A stretch of DNA of 27,927 nucleotides, from contig JAGXHZ010000120.1 in the NCBI GenBank assembly GCA_024635855.1, positions 1-27,927 of the forward strand, in the 5' to 3' direction. Below the pieces are notes generated by a model that was not told the DNA's origin, ran no database searches, and saw nothing but the letters and a program-made list of their open reading frames with translations. The DNA comes from Sulfuricurvum sp. GTDB lineage: Bacteria; Campylobacterota; Campylobacteria; Campylobacterales; Sulfurimonadaceae. The stretch's first letter is position 1; each line of letters begins with the position of its first letter. Below are positions 8,415 through 15,990 of the stretch, piece by piece. A program made the translations under genes and the position numbers.

Positions 8415-9455
8415 GTGCTGGAACGATTGTTTCAAAAAATATTTGTTGCTATTATTTCCGGCAAGGACGGCTATGATATCCAAAGTATGGTGATTAAAAG
8501 GAAAAAAATACTCCATAAAGAGTCTCGCCATTTTGAAGGGGAGGCTCCCTCTGCCGTAATGATCCGTTATATTAATGATGTTATTGATCCGTCTCCATTT
8601 TTTTATATAAGTACACTAAATCTTCATGCAAATCAAGGGGCATATGACGGATGTTCCAAGCCGGCTGAATATCTGCACAAGCAAGATGCTGTTGGAATTC
8701 AAACTCTTTGCCGTGATGAAAAGTGGACACAATACGCCTCTCAAGACGCTATTTATCAGTTACGCTCCCATTATACTGCTGTTGGACTGGATTTTATTTT
8801 TTCTCCTTTTTCAATGATTGAATTTTATTTTGCCGATAAGATTAAAAATTCTTTTGCATTGTACGCTTTTGGGATACCGGAGCTTTTCAGTGTTGCTATT
8901 TTTGATGGCGGTAAGCTTGAATATGCGCATCATTATACACTTGGAAGTTCTAGTGTCACTATTGATGAAGAGGATTCTGAGATGGAATTTACCTCTCCTT
9001 CGTTAGAGAATGAGGTGCATGAGGGGACTATTTCGTTGGATGATATAGAGGATCTTGATGATCTTGATTTATTGGATGATTTGGATAGCTTTGGAGATAT
9101 TGCGGATCTTGATGACCTCGCTGAGGTGAGCGAGTTTAGCGAAGACACTCCAACGCCAGAAGAAAAACGACAAGAACGAGATAATAATACGAGCGCGGTT
9201 AAGGATGAAATCGATGCGTCGAGTGAACAGTATCAGCGCTTTGAATTTATCCAAAAAACATTGGAGCGTTTTTATGCCAGTTCGCATTGCCATAACCGTT
9301 TTATTGAAACAGTTTGTATTGCCGATTCAAGCAGCGGCAGTGATGAGTTGAAGCGTTATTTGGAAGAAGAGCTGTTTTTGAATGTATTGATTCGTAAAGT
9401 GGATGTGTGCGAAGGAATTAATGCACTTGCGCAAGCGGAAGTGGAAGGAGCATGA
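8415..9455 (+). CDS. Unrecognised protein in PilM position, with acidic linker
   Basis: A 346-residue protein without signal peptide or membrane segment, so probably cytoplasmic. I do not recognise its sequence. The N-terminal domain (about 1-180) has mixed beta/alpha patterning. Next comes a very acidic low-complexity linker (about 184-250, densest at 209-236 with repeated D-D-L and D-L-D). The C-terminal domain (about 270-346) contains FIETVCIADSSSGSDELKRYLEEE. The start is GTG directly after the recombinase TAA, with AGAGGA 7 bases upstream. The two following genes encode bitopic membrane proteins with PilN- and PilO-like architecture, which places this one where the actin-like PilM (or cytoplasmic GspL part) would be. 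I see no actin-type nucleotide motifs, so that role is inference only. Counterparts may lie next to miaB in C. jejuni. Confidence 0.6.
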   Translation: MLERLFQKIFVAIISGKDGYDIQSMVIKRKKILHKESRHFEGEAPSAVMIRYINDVIDPSPFFYISTLNLHANQGAYDGCSKPAEYLHKQDAVGIQTLCRDEKWTQYASQDAIYQLRSHYTAVGLDFIFSPFSMIEFYFADKIKNSFALYAFGIPELFSVAIFDGGKLEYAHHYTLGSSSVTIDEEDSEMEFTSPSLENEVHEGTISLDDIEDLDDLDLLDDLDSFGDIADLDDLAEVSEFSEDTPTPEEKRQERDNNTSAVKDEIDASSEQYQRFEFIQKTLERFYASSHCHNRFIETVCIADSSSGSDELKRYLEEELFLNVLIRKVDVCEGINALAQAEVEGA

Positions 9456-9982
9456 TGAAATACAGCTTTATTGCTTCGCGCCCAAAGCAAATTATCAGCA
9501 GTGAAATGCGATTAGCACTTTTTTTCTTTGGGGTTAATATCGCAATGATGAGTCTCGCCTATCTTTTTTTGGCGTACAAAACTGCCATATTTAAAGAAAA
9601 TCATACCTCCTTTTCCAGCAATATGAAGAAGCTAGAGTCTTCCACGTATACGTTGGAAGAAAAAATAGCGACCATTGAAACCGAAATAAAAAAGCATGAG
9701 CAAATTTCAACCGATAATACGGTCATGGCAGAGAGTATTCATAATATTTTTGATTTGACACCGGATAATATTACGTTAATGCGGGCTGAATTAGAGGAAA
9801 AATCACTGATACTGTACGGAATTACTCCCAATAAAGATACCTATAATTTTATGCTCGAAGCACCGTTAAAATCGATTTTTAATCGAACGTATACGAGCTT
9901 TTATCCGATTGAAAATGGATGGTATCGTTTTGTTTCGACGAATTATTTGGATGAAGAGAGTTCCGTGGAGGTTGGCGAATGA
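9455..9982 (+). CDS. Bitopic membrane protein, PilN-like architecture
   Basis: About 175 residues: a short cytoplasmic N-terminus (MKYSFIASRPKQ), one membrane segment (about 19-41), a helical coiled-coil-prone region (about 48-95, Lys/Glu/Thr-rich), then a small alpha/beta domain (about 100-175) that could be ferredoxin-like. This is the plan of PilN/GspL-type inner-membrane assembly proteins, although no family motif can be recognised by eye. Two ATGs stand side by side at 9452 and 9455. GGAG at 9447-9450 is only 1 base from the first and 4 from the second, so I choose 9455. That ATG shares one base with the preceding TGA, implying translational coupling. The function is inferred from architecture and gene order. 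Confidence 0.6.
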   Translation: MKYSFIASRPKQIISSEMRLALFFFGVNIAMMSLAYLFLAYKTAIFKENHTSFSSNMKKLESSTYTLEEKIATIETEIKKHEQISTDNTVMAESIHNIFDLTPDNITLMRAELEEKSLILYGITPNKDTYNFMLEAPLKSIFNRTYTSFYPIENGWYRFVSTNYLDEESSVEVGE

Positions 9983-10584
9983 ATGTACGTATTTATTATC
10001 GAACGTTTTATCTGATTTTGCTATCCATCTTGCTGCTTGTGAGTATTATTGCTTTTTCTATGTTTGTTTTAATCCCAAAAGGGAAAGAATATCGTTCATT
10101 ACGACTTGAGAATAAAAAAGAGCAAACCATTATGGACATGACGCAAGAGAGCTATGATGTAACAAAAGCAAAGCTGCAAAAGCTTGAAGAGAAGAACAAA
10201 GAGACAATCAAAGCGTATCGAACGACTTTTAATCCTGAAAAATTTACTCGGCTTAATCGGGAGCAACTGCAAGATCTTTTTTTAACCGAGCTTCATGTTG
10301 CCGATCAAAATAGATCGTTTAAAGTGTATGAAGTCAACGCAACGACCAAGATTACATCTCCCGAAGTCTTTTATCACTTTTTGGAAAAAGTAAATCACAG
10401 CGGATGGATTATTGGGGTTCATTTTCCCGTTCATTTTGAACGGGATCAAGATCTGATTAAACTCTCTTTTACGATGAAAGTGCATCATTTTTCAGAAGTA
10501 AAAGAAGAGGATAAAGCTCATGAAGTTAAAGCAGATCCAAAGCCAGTCGATGCACATCACGAAGAAGTGCATAAAGGGCATTAA
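9979..10584 (+). CDS. Bitopic membrane protein, PilO-like architecture, His-rich tail
   Basis: About 201 residues: a very short N-terminus, one membrane segment (about 9-32), a coiled-coil-prone stretch (about 35-80), a periplasmic alpha/beta domain (about 85-170, with TSPEVFYHFLEKVNHSGWIIGVHFP), and a Glu/Lys/His-rich tail with ten histidines in the last 40 residues, ending HEEVHKGH. The layout is that of PilO/GspM, and the position after a PilN-like gene matches pilMNO order. The phrase VFYHFLEKVNHSGWII recalls the PilO pattern in which a short helix precedes a strand, but I cannot confirm homology. The gene overlaps its neighbour by 4 bases, with GGAGG 7 bases upstream of the ATG. It is the last gene of the operon and stops 3 bases from the convergent proC. 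Confidence 0.6.
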   Translation: MNVRIYYRTFYLILLSILLLVSIIAFSMFVLIPKGKEYRSLRLENKKEQTIMDMTQESYDVTKAKLQKLEEKNKETIKAYRTTFNPEKFTRLNREQLQDLFLTELHVADQNRSFKVYEVNATTKITSPEVFYHFLEKVNHSGWIIGVHFPVHFERDQDLIKLSFTMKVHHFSEVKEEDKAHEVKADPKPVDAHHEEVHKGH

Positions 10585-10587
10585 TCC

Positions 10588-11352
10588 CTATTTCATCTCT
10601 TTAGCGCGCGTATGAGCTGCTTGTATCGCCTGCATACATCCCTCGCGAACCCCCGATTTTTCTAAGGCGCCATAACCGGCAGCTGTTGTTCCTCCCGGAC
10701 TCATCACGTTGTCTTTGAGCAGTGCTGGATGAATGGTTTGGATAAGTTCACCAAAGCCTTTGAAAAGACCGCGCATGAGTGTGAGGGCATCTTCACGTTT
10801 TAATCCTTCACGAACTGCTCCATCACAAAGTGCTTCAGCGATCAGGGCAAGATATGCAGGACCGCTTCCGCTGAGAGCAGTTGCAATATCAAGCTCTTTC
10901 TCGCTTCCAAGCCATACACTCATTCCAATGGCTTCAAACAATGCAAGTGCTTCGTCTCGTAAAGCACTGTCCCCTACCAAAGCCGTCATAGAGGCCCCTT
11001 TTTCGGCAGCAAGATTGGGCATGGCGCGAACATAGCCCTTTGCTCTAATGGTATGAAGTGATTCGAGTGAAGTTCCGGCAAGAACCGAATAGAGTGCTTT
11101 TGCTTCACCTTTTAAAGAGGGAGCAATTTCTGAGAGATTGGAAGGTTTAACGCAAAGAATAATGGTTTTATCCTCACAAGAGGCATTATCAAAGAGGGTT
11201 TTTTCAATACTGATTCCCAGCTGGGTCTCGAATTCGTCCAGTTTTTTTTCATCTCGACCGATTACTTCGAGTTCATAGCTCTTTTTTAATCCTTGTGCGA
11301 GGGCGAGTGCCATTTTTCCATTTCCGATGAGGGTTATGGATGCTTTAGTCAT
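10588..11352 (-). CDS. proC: Pyrroline-5-carboxylate reductase
   Basis: ProC reduces 1-pyrroline-5-carboxylate to proline with NAD(P)H. I place the start at the ATG ending at 11352, giving 254 residues that begin MTKASITLIGNGKMALALAQ; an upstream in-frame ATG at 11415 would add 21 residues lying wholly within fliW and before the nucleotide-binding fold. Family marks are the Rossmann GNGKMA loop, the RAMPNLA motif (near residue 110), SGSGPAYLALIAEAL, and the C-terminal signature DNVMSPGGTTAAG. It overlaps the end of fliW by 8 bases, so the pair is one transcript. fliW-proC is also paired in C. jejuni as I remember. There is no obvious ribosome binding site, which fits coupled translation. Confidence 0.95.
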   Translation of the reverse strand: MTKASITLIGNGKMALALAQGLKKSYELEVIGRDEKKLDEFETQLGISIEKTLFDNASCEDKTIILCVKPSNLSEIAPSLKGEAKALYSVLAGTSLESLHTIRAKGYVRAMPNLAAEKGASMTALVGDSALRDEALALFEAIGMSVWLGSEKELDIATALSGSGPAYLALIAEALCDGAVREGLKREDALTLMRGLFKGFGELIQTIHPALLKDNVMSPGGTTAAGYGALEKSGVREGCMQAIQAAHTRAKEMK

Positions 11353-11734
11353 CGGTTCGATCTTTGAGATAATTTCTGATGGGTTCAGCAATACTGAACT
11401 CAGAGCTGTTATCAATAATGATTTGTGCCATTTGTCCGTTATCGGCGTTGAAAATCAAGGGTGCTGCAAAGTTGATATTTGAGTTTTCGATGGGTGTTGT
11501 AAGAATGACAATTGCATAAATAAGCAGATTGCTCTTTTCGTCAATTCCCATAAGCGCTTGCAAAGAAGTTGGAATATCAAAGACGTATTCACGTAAAACA
11601 AAGGGATTGATAAGGGTGAACGAGGGACCTTCTCCGGCACTTTCGAGGCGCATAAAAATATCATCAATTTTTTTGAGTTCCATTTGTTTAATAGACTCGA
11701 ATCCAAGGAGTGGGAGCTTTAATTCAAATTGCAT
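11345..11734 (-). CDS. fliW: Flagellar assembly factor FliW
   Basis: FliW binds flagellin and antagonises CsrA, linking flagellin translation to filament assembly. The protein of about 129 residues has the FliW beginning FELKLPLLGFE and the diagnostic core LLIYAIVILTTP plus NINFAAPLIFNADNGQMAQIII, which encloses the conserved asparagine-containing strand. Two adjacent ATGs exist (11737 and 11734, reading leftwards). AGAGG lies only about 2 bases from the first but 5 from the second, so I choose the second. Its presence shows the organism is, or recently was, flagellated, which matters for the predicted sigma28 promoter at the right edge. It is divergent from bamD and overlaps proC by 8 bases. 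Confidence 0.93.
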   Translation of the reverse strand: MQFELKLPLLGFESIKQMELKKIDDIFMRLESAGEGPSFTLINPFVLREYVFDIPTSLQALMGIDEKSNLLIYAIVILTTPIENSNINFAAPLIFNADNGQMAQIIIDNSSEFSIAEPIRNYLKDRTDD

Positions 11735-11737
11735 CAT

Positions 11738-11846
11738 TACCTCTTATTAGAAATTAGTTTGATTTTAACACAAAAAAGATTCAACAATGTAGTATTAATC
11801 TCTTTTTGGTAAAATTGTCACTACTTTAATAAAAAATGGATAAGCG
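11738..11846. promoter_or_regulatory. Divergent promoter region, fliW-proC / bamD-lon
   Basis: On the plus strand TAAAAT (11810-11815), preceded by a T-run and GG, is a candidate -10 for bamD, about 31 bases before its ATG. On the minus strand TAAAAT (11762-11767) is a candidate -10 for fliW. Neither has a good -35 hexamer, so both calls are tentative. Confidence 0.4.
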
Positions 11847-12572
11847 ATGAAGATGATTCGAGGTGTGATAGCGGTAGTTGCAGTGATTTTTTTTATGAGT
11901 GGATGCGCTAGCAAAGAGTTGGATGAATACAATAAGCCTGCTGACTACTGGTATGAAAAAATGATTTCTGCGGTATCAAGCGGTAATCTTGAAAAAGCAG
12001 ACAGCTATTTTAGCTCATTGCAAAGTGAACATATCGGTTCACCGCTCCTTATTGAAGCAACCTTGATTATGGCTCAAGCGCACATGGCATACGAAGAATA
12101 TTTGCTAAGCGAACACTTTTTAGATGAATACAATCGTCGCTATGCTTCACGCGAGGGGCGGGAATACTCAGAGTTTTTGAAGATAAAATCGAAATTCTTG
12201 GCCCTGCCTAATCCGGGACGGGATCAAGGTCTTATCGATGAGACTCTAAAAGGGGTAAATGTGTTTCGTGCAAGTTATCCTCATTCGACCTATATGCCGC
12301 TTGTTAATACGATGGAAACACAATTGCAGCTCGCACGCGGAGTCTTAAATGATCAAATTGCTCAGCTTTATAACCGATTGGGGAAACCTAAAGGAGCGGA
12401 GTACTATCATAATATCGCTCCGGTAACATGGATAGATTCCTCTGCAATTATCCCTGCGGATATTCCATGGTATCGAAAAATGTTTGAGGGTGATGGATCA
12501 AGCAGTTGGTATGCGTTTATGATTCCGCAAACTCGAAGTGTTGTCTCGATGGATGATAATAAAAGTAAATAA
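11847..12572 (+). CDS. bamD: Outer membrane assembly lipoprotein BamD/ComL-like
   Basis: BamD is the TPR-containing lipoprotein of the BAM complex, which inserts beta-barrels into the outer membrane. The 241-residue protein has a charged N-terminus, a hydrophobic stretch and lipobox MSGC with the lipidated Cys at residue 20. Helical TPR-like repeats follow: DYWYEKMISAVSSGNLEKADSYFSSL (about 33-58), then a segment with LIEATLIMAQAHMAYEEYLLSEHFLDEY (about 68-96). FRASYPHSTYMP (near 140) recalls the BamD YPxSxY pattern. It lies 24 bases before lon and divergent from fliW, the order HP1377-HP1378-HP1379 in H. pylori as I remember it. An older annotation, competence lipoprotein ComL, refers to the same family. 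Confidence 0.88.
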   Translation: MKMIRGVIAVVAVIFFMSGCASKELDEYNKPADYWYEKMISAVSSGNLEKADSYFSSLQSEHIGSPLLIEATLIMAQAHMAYEEYLLSEHFLDEYNRRYASREGREYSEFLKIKSKFLALPNPGRDQGLIDETLKGVNVFRASYPHSTYMPLVNTMETQLQLARGVLNDQIAQLYNRLGKPKGAEYYHNIAPVTWIDSSAIIPADIPWYRKMFEGDGSSSWYAFMIPQTRSVVSMDDNKSK

Positions 12573-12596
12573 ACTAAAATTTAATTAGGATTTTTG

Positions 12597-15020
12597 ATGC
12601 AACTAAGTAACTATGCCGCTTTTCCAACTACTTTGCCTGTAATTGCTGAAGACGAGCTTTTTTTATACCCTTTTATGATTTCACCTCTCTTCTTGAGTGA
12701 TGAAAAAAACATTGCGGCGGCTGCTGAAGCGATTGAAAATAATTCATTGATTATCGTGTGTCCCGTAAAGCCTGAACACGAAGGCTTACGTGAAGCGGAT
12801 GCCATATACGATGCCGGAGTCATCGGCTCGATCATGCGGAAAGTCGTTCTCCCTGATGGACGAATCAAGGTACTGTTTCAAGGGCTTGCTCGTGGACATA
12901 TTACTGAGATGGTTCACGATAATCCACTGCGTGCGCACGTTGATCTTATCCAGTCATCCAGCGCCAATTCGCTTAAAATGGATGCTATTTTAGAAATTTT
13001 ACGCGAAAAAGTACGTGCTTTATCTCAAGTGAGTAACTATTTTCCTCCTGATTTACTTCGGACGATAGAAGAAAATCACGAGTATAACCGTATTGTCGAT
13101 TTGATCTCTAGTTCCATTAAAATGAAAAAAGAGAATGCGTACAAACTTTTCGTCGAACGCGATCCTGAAAAACGGTTCTTGATGCTGATCGATGAGCTGA
13201 TCGAAGAGACCGAAGCCAACAAGCTCCAAAAAGAGATTCGCTCCAAAGTTCATACCCGAATTGAAAAAGTAAACAAAGAATATTTTCTCAAAGAGCAGCT
13301 CAAGCAGATACAAAAAGAGTTGGGTACGGATACGCATCGGGAAGAAGAGATCGAAGAGTTTCGTAAAAAGCTTGAAGCCAAAAAAGACAAAATGCACGCC
13401 GATGCGTACAAAGAGACCTCTAAACAGCTGGAGCGTTTTGCCCGTATGCACCCGGATAGCGGGGATGCCGGGATGTTGCAGACGTATTTGGAATACGTTC
13501 TTGAGATCCCTTTTGGAGAAGAGTCCAAAAAAACGCTTAATGTTCATGATGTTGAAGCACAGCTCAATAAAGACCATTTTTCACTTAGAAAGCCTAAGCA
13601 GCGAATTTTAGAGTATTTTTCAGTTCGTGAACTGCTGGAGTTGCGTGGTCAAGCGGATAAAGAGGGGCGTGGGGCTATTTTGTGTTTTGCGGGTCCTCCG
13701 GGTGTGGGTAAAACCTCACTCGCCAACTCTATTGCCACGGCGCTTAAGCGTCCTCTTGTTCGAATTGCATTGGGTGGGCTAGAAGACGTTAATGAGCTTC
13801 GAGGACACAGACGCACCTATGTGGGAGCAATGCCTGGGCGTATCGTTCAAGGGGTGATTGAAGCTAAAAAAATGAACCCGATTATTGTGCTCGATGAAAT
13901 TGATAAGATTGCAAAATCGCATCGAGGAGATCCAACCGCAGTATTGTTGGAGATTTTAGATCCTGAGCAAAATACCCATTTTAGGGACTATTATCTTAAC
14001 TTTAATCTCGATTTGAGCAAGGCTATTTTCATTGCTACAGCGAATGATGTAGGACAAATTCCCGGACCGTTGCGTGATCGCATGGAGTTTATTCCCGTCA
14101 GCTCATACACACCGCAGGAAAAATATGAGATTGCCAAGCAGTATCTCATCCCGCAAGAGCTGAAAAAACACGGACTTAAAACCTCGGAACTTTCGATTTC
14201 TAAAACAGCTTTGTTTGACGTTATCGAAAAACATACACGAGAAGCAGGAGTACGTAATTTGCGTCGTCGCATAGCGGACATCGTTCGTAAGACAGCGAAA
14301 AGGATTCTCGAAGATCCGAGTACTTTAAAGGTGAGTGTAACGCTTAAAAACCTCAAAGACTTTTTGGAAAAAACCGTCTTTGAGATCGAAAAAACGGATC
14401 ATATTAACCGTATCGGTGTAGTGAACGGTTTGGCGTGGACAGCGGTTGGAGGAGACGTACTTAAGATTGAAGCAATCCGTATCAATGGAAAAGGGGTACT
14501 TCAGCTCACAGGCAGCTTAGGTGACGTGATGAAAGAATCCGCACGCATAGCTCTCTCAGTCGTGAAAACACTTATCGACACGGGCAAAATTACTGTTGAT
14601 CACTCTATCATCCCTCTCAGCGTTGCTGAGCGTGAGAGTGCTATTGCTGTGGATGCCAGTGAAGTCTATAAACGTTTTGATCTGCACATTCACGTTCCCG
14701 ATGGTGCAACGCCTAAGGATGGTCCGAGTGCCGGGATCGCTATGTGTACGGTTATTGCTTCGATTTTAACAGAGAAAAAAGTTCGTGCTGACATCGCAAT
14801 GACAGGTGAGGTATCGTTGACAGGCAATGTTCTCCCTATTGGCGGGCTCAAAGAAAAGCTGATTGCGGCTCATCGTGCAGGGATGAAACTTGCTCTTATT
14901 CCGCAAAAAAATTACGAGCGTGATTTAGTAGACATTCCTGATGAGGTGAAAAGTGTCCTCGAAATCCGTGGTGTTAGTCGTATTGAAGAGGTTCTAGCGG
15001 CTCTTTTAATCGACGTATAG
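12597..15020 (+). CDS. lon: ATP-dependent protease Lon
   Basis: Lon is the cytoplasmic AAA+ serine protease that degrades misfolded and selected regulatory proteins. The 807-residue protein has the N-terminal substrate-binding domain (about 1-200), a long coiled-coil region (200-300), the AAA+ module with Walker A GPPGVGKT at 366-373, a Walker B (IIVLDEIDKI, near 430) and sensor residues, then the protease domain with Ser711 (DGPSAGIA) and Lys754 (PIGGLKEK) as the catalytic dyad. ATG at 12597 is preferred to an in-frame TTG one codon upstream because AGGA lies 6 bases before it. It follows bamD closely. Its last 47 bases are antisense to the end of tilS. Confidence 0.98.
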   Translation: MQLSNYAAFPTTLPVIAEDELFLYPFMISPLFLSDEKNIAAAAEAIENNSLIIVCPVKPEHEGLREADAIYDAGVIGSIMRKVVLPDGRIKVLFQGLARGHITEMVHDNPLRAHVDLIQSSSANSLKMDAILEILREKVRALSQVSNYFPPDLLRTIEENHEYNRIVDLISSSIKMKKENAYKLFVERDPEKRFLMLIDELIEETEANKLQKEIRSKVHTRIEKVNKEYFLKEQLKQIQKELGTDTHREEEIEEFRKKLEAKKDKMHADAYKETSKQLERFARMHPDSGDAGMLQTYLEYVLEIPFGEESKKTLNVHDVEAQLNKDHFSLRKPKQRILEYFSVRELLELRGQADKEGRGAILCFAGPPGVGKTSLANSIATALKRPLVRIALGGLEDVNELRGHRRTYVGAMPGRIVQGVIEAKKMNPIIVLDEIDKIAKSHRGDPTAVLLEILDPEQNTHFRDYYLNFNLDLSKAIFIATANDVGQIPGPLRDRMEFIPVSSYTPQEKYEIAKQYLIPQELKKHGLKTSELSISKTALFDVIEKHTREAGVRNLRRRIADIVRKTAKRILEDPSTLKVSVTLKNLKDFLEKTVFEIEKTDHINRIGVVNGLAWTAVGGDVLKIEAIRINGKGVLQLTGSLGDVMKESARIALSVVKTLIDTGKITVDHSIIPLSVAERESAIAVDASEVYKRFDLHIHVPDGATPKDGPSAGIAMCTVIASILTEKKVRADIAMTGEVSLTGNVLPIGGLKEKLIAAHRAGMKLALIPQKNYERDLVDIPDEVKSVLEIRGVSRIEEVLAALLIDV

Positions 15021-15990
15021 CAGTATACGCTTTAGCCTCTCCATAGAGAAACCCACGTAGCTTTGGGTTGATTTTTAGTTTTCTGCACTCTTCTTTGAAC
15101 CCTTTATCCATAATGACGTTAGGGTGATAGGGGGAGATAAACGTCATGTTTTCTTCTATGGATACAATATATTTGCGTGAGATAACACAACTTTTTTCTT
15201 TTTTCAAACTCTCTTTTTCACTGCCGCTCATGAGTATCCCCAGAGTTTTTAGCTGTTGATCAATTCCATAAATAAGAGAGCGCACATTGATGGGATTTTT
15301 ACTCCAATACAATCCAGTACACTCTTGAAAATGAATCGTTTCGATGAGATTGTCGTTGTCTTCTTCGAGGTAGCGAAAGCTTCGTCGCAGGGCATCGGTG
15401 TGTTCACGCATAAGGGGAGTGCTAAATTGATGCCGAAAACGGTTGCGAGTGTATTTCTCATCGTAATTGCTTTCATCGATAAAATGGGAGAGATTACGTT
15501 CATTTAAATACGCTTCGATCTCTTGACGATCGTGTTGTAGGAGAGGACGAATAAGAGTAATATCCCCTCGTTTATCCATTGATTTGACACCGAGTAACTC
15601 AGGCAATCCGCAACCGCGACACAACTGCATCATCAGCCACTCCAAACGGTCGTTTAGCTGATGGGCGGTGAGGAGATAAGTGTAACGGTGCTTTTTTATC
15701 AGATAGTCAAAAAATTGATATCGTTGGATGCGTGCATGGTGTTCGAAATTACTGCCGCTTAGATGACAAGAGTGAACATAACAGTGTAAGCCGTGCGATT
15801 GTGCGAGTAGTTCAGCGCTGGCGGCTTCATGGTCGCTGGTAGGTCTGGTATGGTAGTTGACATGGGCAATATCAAAGGCAATAGAGTTTTCGAGCAAAAG
15901 ATGAAAGAGGGCGCTAGAATCAACCCCGCCTGAGAAGGCTAAGAGAACTTTCCCCTCACGAAGATGGTCAAGGTGTAAAAGGTTACGCAT
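14974..15990 (-). CDS. tilS: tRNA(Ile)-lysidine synthase
   Basis: TilS attaches lysine to C34 of the tRNA-Ile with CAU anticodon, changing its codon from AUG to AUA. The 338-residue protein has the N-type ATP pyrophosphatase loop SGGVDSS at 20-26, then AHVNYHTR, LLTAHQLNDRLEWLMMQLCRGCG (near 107-130) and the IDESNYDEKYTRNRFRH signature (near 170-187), a hallmark of the family. It is shorter than E. coli TilS (432 residues), with a reduced C-terminal region, as in other Campylobacterota. Its 5' end overlaps rimO by 8 bases. Its 3' end overlaps lon by 47 bases on the opposite strand. Confidence 0.95.
   Translation of the reverse strand: MRNLLHLDHLREGKVLLAFSGGVDSSALFHLLLENSIAFDIAHVNYHTRPTSDHEAASAELLAQSHGLHCYVHSCHLSGSNFEHHARIQRYQFFDYLIKKHRYTYLLTAHQLNDRLEWLMMQLCRGCGLPELLGVKSMDKRGDITLIRPLLQHDRQEIEAYLNERNLSHFIDESNYDEKYTRNRFRHQFSTPLMREHTDALRRSFRYLEEDNDNLIETIHFQECTGLYWSKNPINVRSLIYGIDQQLKTLGILMSGSEKESLKKEKSCVISRKYIVSIEENMTFISPYHPNVIMDKGFKEECRKLKINPKLRGFLYGEAKAYTAIRRLKEPLEPLQYD

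Noticed and set aside
11353..11415. Upstream 21-codon extension of proC
   Set aside because: It lies entirely within fliW and precedes the Rossmann fold; the ATG at 11352 gives the family's usual N-terminus.
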